Below are positions 18,523 through 23,636 of a stretch of DNA of 23,636 bases, one piece after another. A program made the position numbers and the translations under genes. The notes below the pieces were generated by a model. That model was not told where the DNA came from. It did no database searches and was given only the letters and a program-made list of their open reading frames with translations. Location: NCBI GenBank assembly GCA_032718475.1, contig JAUCBJ010005943.1, positions 1-23,636 of the forward strand, written 5' to 3'. Source of the DNA: Nemertoderma westbladi. Lineage: Eukaryota > Xenacoelomorpha > Nemertodermatida > Nemertodermatidae. The first letter of the stretch is position 1, and each line of letters begins with the position of its first letter.

Positions 18523-18545
18523 CCCCCCCCCCCCCCCCCCCCCCC
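18523..18545 (+). repeat. C23 homopolymer
   Basis: This is an uninterrupted run of 23 C in AT-rich intron. The length is probably only approximate. Confidence 0.9.
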
Positions 18546-19136
18546 TTGTCAACCAATGAATGGTGTCAAGATAACATCAATCTAACATGCCTTTTATTAT
18601 TTATAACTTAAATTATTAAAACCGCCGATAAAAAGTCGATTCTAATTTATTTCCTAATCAACTACGTCAGAAGTCTATTTATTTATCATTATGCTCATTA
18701 TTCGGTTTTCGATACATTTCGAGTGAACCACAATAACTGTTTATTTTCTTACCCTTATATTTGTTCATAATTTATGCATCCCTTTCTTCATTCCATCACA
18801 TTCCATTAAACTCACATGAATTATTTACTAACCCGTGGAATGGTCATTAGATGCTCAACTCTTATTTATCTGCTTATCATTGTTAGAAGATAGTTGGGCA
18901 ATTAGCTTAGCCTTGGATATTGTTGACGTATAAAGTCGTTCTCAAGTTTTGCAGTACAAGTTTGTGGGGTAATTTTCTTCGTAGCATTAATCATGACGTG
19001 ATTACATTAAGTGTGCATTAATATTATAGAGTGCTGTCATTTTTAAAATACTTTAACATTACATACCTTTTTTTAATGTTAACATACAAACCCTTATGCT
19101 GATAATTAACTATAATTGCAATCAATGTATGTAGTT

Positions 19137-19379
19137 GATCATCCTGTGCTCAAGATGCTTTGCTGGACATTGCTTTCGCCGTGAGGACCAGTCAATTCAC
19201 AATTTTGTACTTTGGAGGGCTGCTGGAGAGAATAAGCATGATGGGCAGCCCATGACTTTCTTGAGACGCTTTCAAGGAAACTGGCCTTGAAGATGTGGAT
19301 AATCTCTCGAAAGTCATGCGGGGAAAGGAAGTTGCGGCGACGCTATTTTGACCTTAAGGCGGCATTGCTTTCTTAATGC
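19137..19379 (+). pseudogene. LINE ORF2 C-terminal fragment, plus strand
   Basis: One frame reads RCFAGHCFRREDQSIHNFVL from about 19155, then HDGQPMTFLRRF. After a frame change it continues KETGLEDVDNLSKVM, and after another as KLRRRYFDLKAALLS followed by TAA at 19377-19379. This order (RxFAGHC, GRP-type block, TGLEDV, RRRYFDLK, stop) matches the tail of the same broad LINE class as the minus-strand relic at 11585-13260, but from a different lineage. Two frame changes show it is dead. It is a short 5'-truncated insertion, as is usual for LINEs. Confidence 0.75.
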
Positions 19380-20227
19380 AGCTGTAATAGATGCCCGTGA
19401 TATTTTATTTCCCGAGTTAATAAAGTCGAGAGTACAGTGAGAAACGTTGTATGTTTTTTTTTTGCCTTGTATTTATCTTGTTGATTGGCAAGTGCAATAT
19501 TATAATTGCATTACGATTTATTATAACTTTAGAAATTATTTATTACATATCCATCACTGCAATACTAATTAACTACTGTCACTAATTAATAATACAACAT
19601 TGTCCGTAATGTAGGCCTCACTCAGCACTTACACTGTATGTGTTCTGTCAACCGCATTGATCCTTGTTTTCGCTGCGGGAATATATTTTGGCTAAGCAAC
19701 CAATATTCCCTCCTACTCCCTAGCCAACCGTTAAATACAATCAAACACATATTTATGCTTTTATTATGTAATCCGCCCTACAAAAGGTTGCTCGCATACC
19801 TAAACGGATTTGTGGGTCAATAACTTTAGTGCGTATTACCTTTTCCACGCACTGGCGGCGTGACGTTAGTGAATGTGATATCTGGTAGGGATTCACACAA
19901 TACAGTGGATTCTATTTCTGAGGGTGCTCATATATCAATACTTGAATTACCAATTTTACTATTATGAGTTATTATTCTAAATCGTCCTAAGTACTTATTT
20001 GAACTGGGGGAGGGGGGGGGGGGGGGGGGGGGGTAAATTCGACAAAAATACTTATATTTCCGAAAAATATGATATAATTAAGTCGCATACAATATTAATC
20101 AGAAACACTTACAGTTACACCAAAAACAAAGCAAGTATATAAAATAATTTAATTCAAAATGATAGAAGCCAACTCTCAATATAACAATGGTATGGTTGTA
20201 AACGCTACGTCGATAAGTGGCAGACAT
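19380..20227. other. Intronic DNA, no gene
   Basis: The first part is probably the LINE 3' tail. The rest is AT-rich with a G5-A-G22 run at 20006-20033. The 61-codon frame at 19638-19823 has no support. Confidence 0.45.
20006..20033 (+). repeat. Poly-G tract (G5 A G22)
   Basis: This is a near-pure G run in AT-rich intron, similar in character to the C23 tract at 18523 and the G/C-run clusters. It could form a G-quadruplex. Confidence 0.9.
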
Positions 20228-20350
20228 TATTAACACTTGTTAATGATTAATTGAGGGAAAGGAGCAGGTTACGGTGAAAGTCCATTCTAACTAAATCAAT
20301 AAATGAGATCCAAGAATACAGTTGTTTACAGTTTCATATTTGTCTTTGTC
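20228..20350 (-). mobile_element. Inverted partial copy of the foldback family
   Basis: ATTAATTGAGGGAAAGGAGC, then AGGTTACGGTG, CATTCTAACTAAATCAATAA and ACAGTTGTTTACAG correspond to the inner part of the right arm at about 7560-7640 (GGAAAGGAGCAGGTTACAAT, CATTCTAACCAAAACAATAA). The outer end with CCAGGGGAAAATCG is missing or decayed. Confidence 0.65.
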
Positions 20351-20899
20351 GGGTATCGGGGTAGCGTTTACACCACAGTAATATTATTAGAAGAACAATA
20401 TTATCTGTTAACTTTTTAATTTTAAGGGGTTAATTGACACCGGTATATTAATCCGAGTTATGGGTGAAACAATTCAATATGCTTTCGTAACAAAGCCTCA
20501 TTAAAAATCAATAATTTATTGTTAATTATATTTCCTCTTGCTTGGCTAATAGAATAGCCAGTGACCTGTTAGTACCCACTCAGTATGGCTAGGTTCTACC
20601 CTATTATATTGAATGTCGATTATTCCTAATGGCTTTGTGAATATTGATGATGGATAATATATATTAGTTAAAAGGTGGAATTCGTAAATATAATTAATGT
20701 TCTGATAATAATTTTATTTGATGAGTTGAGTTTCAATATTATTAAATAAGCTACATTGCTAAAATCTTTACTCACTTCAATATAACTTAGATTTTACAAT
20801 TGAGGTTTATTTACAATTTGTGAGCAGTTTTTTATTGTAGACCAAATTATTTGATTTCATTAATATTTATTTTGCTATTATTTTCTTTTTTCCCTGTAG
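20351..20899. other. End of the large intron
   Basis: AT-rich sequence leads to the strong pyrimidine-rich acceptor at 20881-20899. No other feature is seen. Confidence 0.5.
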
Positions 20900-20984
20900 C
20901 TTGAAAGTGATACGCCATCTAACAGCGACATGAGGAATTCTTGGACCGACAATAATTCTGAACCACAAGGTTCGTGGCCATTCA
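20900..20984 (+). CDS. TOGARAM1: TOGARAM1 exon in the post-TOG2 disordered region
   Basis: The acceptor is CTTTTTTCCCTGTAG|CTT. The phase 0 entry reads LESDTPSNSDMRNSW then TDNNSEPQGSWPF, and the exon ends in phase 1. Two donors are possible and both keep phase 1: AAG|GTTCGT at 20970, or TCA|GTAATA at 20985. I prefer the later one because it adds WPFS before YRQIYLNRLRLSQ, which mirrors a Phe-Ser before the KLKLSQ block of vertebrate TOGARAM1. The earlier one has better exon-side consensus, so both may be used. The residues are polar and disordered, as expected between TOG2 and TOG3. Confidence 0.75.
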
Positions 20985-21070
20985 GTAATAATAAATTATG
21001 AATATATTCACTGATAATGTAAATATTAATTGTATGTTATAAATCCACTGATAATTGTATATATTTATAG

Positions 21071-21214
21071 GTTACCGACAAATATATCTCAATAGACTCA
21101 GGCTATCGCAGCAGGTGGACAATGGGAGTTCCAGAACAGGAGGTGCTAATCAGGGTCAAAGGTCAGATCGAAGTGGACTCACAGATGGCAGTAGTAGTGC
21201 ACCACAGACTAGAG
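21071..21214 (+). CDS. TOGARAM1: TOGARAM1 exon with the LRLSQ block
   Basis: The acceptor TATATTTATAG|GT follows a short 86-bp (or 101-bp) AT-rich intron. The exon is 144 bp, phase 1 in and phase 1 out, with donor AGAG|GTAAGA at 21215. It encodes YRQIYLNRLRLSQQ and then a Gly/Ser/Gln-rich stretch (NGSSRTGGANQGQRS, TDGSSSAPQT). The NRLRLSQ part corresponds to the conserved KLKLSQ segment after TOG2 in vertebrate TOGARAM1. The rest is low-complexity linker. Reading past the donor gives a stop at about 21316, so the splice is needed. Confidence 0.8.
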
Positions 21215-22695
21215 GTAAGAGTGTTAGCAGCACAGTAAGCTCATCATACCAGTGTATATGCAACGTATTCATTGAATCAGAAGATAAAGACACGATATTT
21301 GTTTTTGTTGCCTTTTAATATTCTCCTATATATTTTTTATTAAATTTATTTAAATAAAATTAGGAAATTTACGGTAAGATTCAACTTCTTGTAGAATTAA
21401 TGTTGACACTTCTGTACAAATCACCTTGGTGTGCTAGTTATGGTCGCTACACCATAAGATCAGGCGTGAAAATAGTAGAAACATCATTAAAAAGTTCGTA
21501 TAAAATGTAAAGTTTATTCGGCCGTCAGATCTGGGATTACTCAAAGATTCTAACGACTTATTTCCGGTGCGTCCCCCCGGAACTATACTCCCCAGAGGAC
21601 ACTGTTACTCATATAGCTACCATTTAAGCATACAAGGCATATATGAGCTCTTGCTTTAAAGAATTCTTCCTGAAATGAAAACAATACTAAGGTAAAATTA
21701 CTGCGCCGACATGTACCATCTGATTTTGTAGAATGTTGAATTCGTTTTAAACCATTGAGTGTCTGACGTCATTAAAAGTATCATATTTATTACAACCGGA
21801 AACATTATGTATTACATACTTATACTATACTTATATACTTATACTTATTTCTACTCCTTCCAGGATTACTCACCCTGCACTCTTTACTTACAACAATACC
21901 AATGTTACAAATTGAATTATTTATTTGTTTGTTCATATACAATGCATTTAATATCTGAACATTGCCAAGTTTTACAACAAGTATACCCTAAGTACTTGTA
22001 ATATTCCTATTCATATTACCTTATTGTATAAATCGGTCAAACCGACTATTATAAGATGATCTCATCACATTCTAATCATGTGGGAATAATACCAAGGAAT
22101 ATAAATTCCGCGGCGACACTTCCAGTAAATACACCTAATTTGAATCGAATTAAGATATTGAACGAATGAGTACAGCTATAACTGTTCCTATGTTGTTAGG
22201 TTGTTGTTGTTAGGTCCTAACTTTTTTTTTAAGTATAACAACAATAAGTAAGCATATGTAAATGTATAATGTTTGACAAACGCGACTTTAGAGGGATTAA
22301 TTTATTAATGTATGCAATTAAATGGGATTATTGTTACACTACATACTATTTAATAGTCTAACGGTTAGACCTATTAAATATAAGTAAAAATAATCAGAAC
22401 TATTTCTACCTGAAAAACACACTTTCTCACTACAATTTGCCTAAAACGGCGCACGAAAGTGTACATGGGAAACAAATGGGTTTGCAAAAAGGGCTTTTTA
22501 TTCCATGTAAAAAGTAGTTTATTTTATAAATATTATCATTTTTTATTTCTTGGCTTGGAATATAACTATAAGTATATAAAAAGAATTTTAGTAAATATTT
22601 CACATTGCAAGCTGTTCTATTACAAACACTTGTAAACGCGCTGTAAATAATTAATTATTATGGTCTTCAACGTGGAATTATATTTATTTCTTTAG
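21215..22695 (+). other. TOGARAM1: TOGARAM1 intron, 1481 bp, phase 1
   Basis: The donor is GTAAGA and the acceptor TTATATTTATTTCTTTAG. It is AT-rich. It contains a 34-bp near-perfect palindrome at 22347-22380 (arms TATTTAATAGTCTAAC and GTTAGACCTATTAAATA, one bulged base). A chance frame at 21759-22001 lies in low-complexity TATAC sequence. No gene is seen. Confidence 0.7.
22347..22380. repeat. 34-bp near-perfect palindrome
   Basis: The left arm TATTTAATAGTCTAAC (22347-22362) and right arm GTTAGACCTATTAAATA (22364-22380) pair completely apart from a single bulged base around a central G. It could be a cruciform site or the remains of a small inverted-repeat element. It is not linked to a splice signal. 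Confidence 0.8.
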
Positions 22696-22848
22696 CTTTG
22701 GGTTTAGATGCCGATCCAGTACTGGCTCCGAGCGCACGCCGTGCTCTGTGGGGCAGAGAAGACGCTCGTAACGCCTCCAGCGGGTATATTCCATCCTACC
22801 TGGAACAGCCGAAACTCACCAAACGCGCGAGTGAACCAGCTGTCAGCC
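22696..22848 (+). CDS. TOGARAM1: TOGARAM1 exon, 51 codons, central linker
   Basis: The acceptor TTATTTCTTTAG|CT completes a GCT codon with the preceding exon's G. The donor CAGCC|GTAAGT is at 22849. The exon is 153 bp with phase 1 at both ends, so skipping it would keep the frame. It encodes ALGLDADPVLAPSARRALWG, then EDARNASSGYIPSYLEQPKL, then TKRASEPAVS. No folded domain is visible; it is rich in Ser, Ala, Pro and Arg and belongs to the disordered region between TOG2 and TOG3. Its GC content is higher than the flanking introns, as for the other exons. Assignment to TOGARAM1 rests on splice phase, order and composition rather than on strong residue identity. Confidence 0.7.
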
Positions 22849-23636
22849 GTAAGTATTTTATAATAACAATTATTAATAATACACGTTCGTGTGGCCTTAC
22901 TTCGTGGCTCGCCCCATACCGATGCTCCATGCACCTTGAAGTCAATCAGTGGCGGGACTGGGAGATGGAATGCCAGACCGTCTAATGTTATATTTCCTTC
23001 AAATAACGTTTTTAAACGAATCATCATAGCAGAAAATTCAATTTTTTATCAAAGCTTATAAAGGATGCTCTGTACAGTGCTAATCTCCCTGTATCTCACG
23101 GCCTAGCGAGTGGGCTCCCATGCCTAACTAACAATGTTTCGGTTTACCAGTTGGTACTGCTGTCTGCCTCCAGCCGGAAACCCCGTGGATATACAGTTGT
23201 TAGGAATTCCCGCACTGTTGCCCAATAATCCCGGCGGTGTACCTTCCGGTGTTGGCGGCGCATCAAAGATTTAGGATGAGTGAGATCGCAATTTTAATTT
23301 TTACTCGAATCTTGCGTTGAATTACAATGAGTTGAGTACCATTGGTAATTCATGCGGATCACGGATGGCCTGTCGTTATCGTGCTCACAATGAGTAATTA
23401 TGTACCCGCAAGTAATCTGTTTAAATTATCCCCGTAGTTTGTCTACAGTATTGTCTTCTCGCTTAAACCTTACATACAGATCACAGCTAACAATCTTATT
23501 AGAATTATTATATTTCTTGAGGTATATTGCCGCGTATGTGGGTAAAATTGGACATACGTGGGACGCACCATGACCTACTATAATTATAATTATGATAATA
23601 AGTCATGGACCGACATATTAAAAGGGAATAAATAAT
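22849..23636 (+). other. TOGARAM1: TOGARAM1 intron, continuing past the window
   Basis: No further exon is certain. A GC-richer block at about 23150-23275 has a 35-codon open stretch (PPAGNPVDIQLLGIPALLPN then NPGGVPSGVGG) that ends in TAG at about 23273. An acceptor-like CGGTTTACCAG precedes it, but the frame there is phase 2, not the phase 1 needed. Near the edge are the inverted arms CCATGAC / GTCATGG (23568-23574 and 23602-23608). The exons for TOG3 and TOG4 must lie to the right. Confidence 0.5.

Larger units (their letters stand above)
16442..19136. other. Intronic DNA, no gene
   Basis: This is AT-rich intron sequence. Notable pieces are ACCGGT-rich DNA with two exact TAGGCCTA sites (17848-17855 and 17876-17883), a (GA)n stretch near 18030-18040, a hairpin at 18357-18386 and a C23 tract at 18523-18545. 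No exon-like block with TOGARAM1 residues is seen. A chance plus-strand frame at 17938-18147 lies across the (GA)n stretch. Confidence 0.5.
11450..20899 (+). other. TOGARAM1: TOGARAM1 intron, about 9.45 kb, phase 0, repeat-filled
   Basis: The donor GTAAGT is at 11450 and the acceptor TTTTCTTTTTTCCCTGTAG ends at 20899. Both flanking exons are phase 0 here and the joined protein (FPWEKPLG then LESDTPSNSD) reads on without a stop. The intron contains LINE fragments, minisatellites and homopolymers, listed separately. I could not find any further exon in it with TOGARAM1-like residues. Confidence 0.8.

Noticed and set aside
22704-23027. 107-codon minus-strand frame over the last TOGARAM1 exon
   Set aside because: It is antisense to a splice-bounded exon with consistent phase and has no recognisable features.

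Overview
The window is animal nuclear DNA. It is AT-rich, full of introns and littered with repeats, and it carries spliceosomal GT/AG junctions and decayed LINE retrotransposons. The protein matches are clearly metazoan. At least eight copies of the palindrome TAGGCCTA, many ACCGGT-type words, long G/C homopolymers and low gene density suggest a marine invertebrate. An echinoderm-like deuterostome is my guess, but the sequence does not prove it.

Two genes are recognisable and they point away from each other. On the minus strand, 5421-6407 is a complete, uninterrupted 328-residue reading frame for the mitochondrial succinyl-CoA ligase alpha subunit (SUCLG1). On the plus strand, from about 8316 to the right edge and beyond, lies the 5' half of TOGARAM1 (crescerin), a ciliary TOG-domain microtubule regulator. 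Five exons can be placed: 8316-8740, 9933-11449, 20900-20984, 21071-21214 and 22696-22848. Their splice phases agree (1, 0, 1, 1, then 1 outward). They cover TOG1, a long Ser/Asn-rich linker, TOG2 and the start of the disordered centre. The first exon with the start codon is not securely found, and TOG3 and TOG4 must lie beyond the window. The first placed exon seems to carry a one-base frame break inside TOG1.

The left 5.4 kb has no gene I can support. It holds a two-copy 288-bp tandem duplication, a three-copy 38-bp repeat, an array of TTTGGTG words whose strand flips in the middle, and a 38-bp minisatellite with eight apparently perfect copies beside a CpG-rich 14-bp palindrome. The 1.9 kb between the two genes contains a foldback element with arms of about 200 bp. 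Related half-copies occur in three places inside TOGARAM1 introns.

The 9.4-kb TOGARAM1 intron (11450-20899) is mostly repeat. It holds a dead minus-strand LINE (about 11585-13260), a second fragment of the same LINE region (about 14036-14115), a plus-strand LINE 3' end (about 19137-19379), a 35/36-bp G-rich minisatellite, two C-run/G-run clusters in opposite orientation, and a 30-bp tandem repeat that appears to have been split by 4.8 kb of inserted DNA. The two genes have no evident functional link: one is TCA-cycle metabolism, the other ciliary microtubules. I see no bacterial-type operon, CRISPR array or complete novel system. The least explained items are the foldback family, the strand-switching TTTGGTG array and the split 30-bp array.
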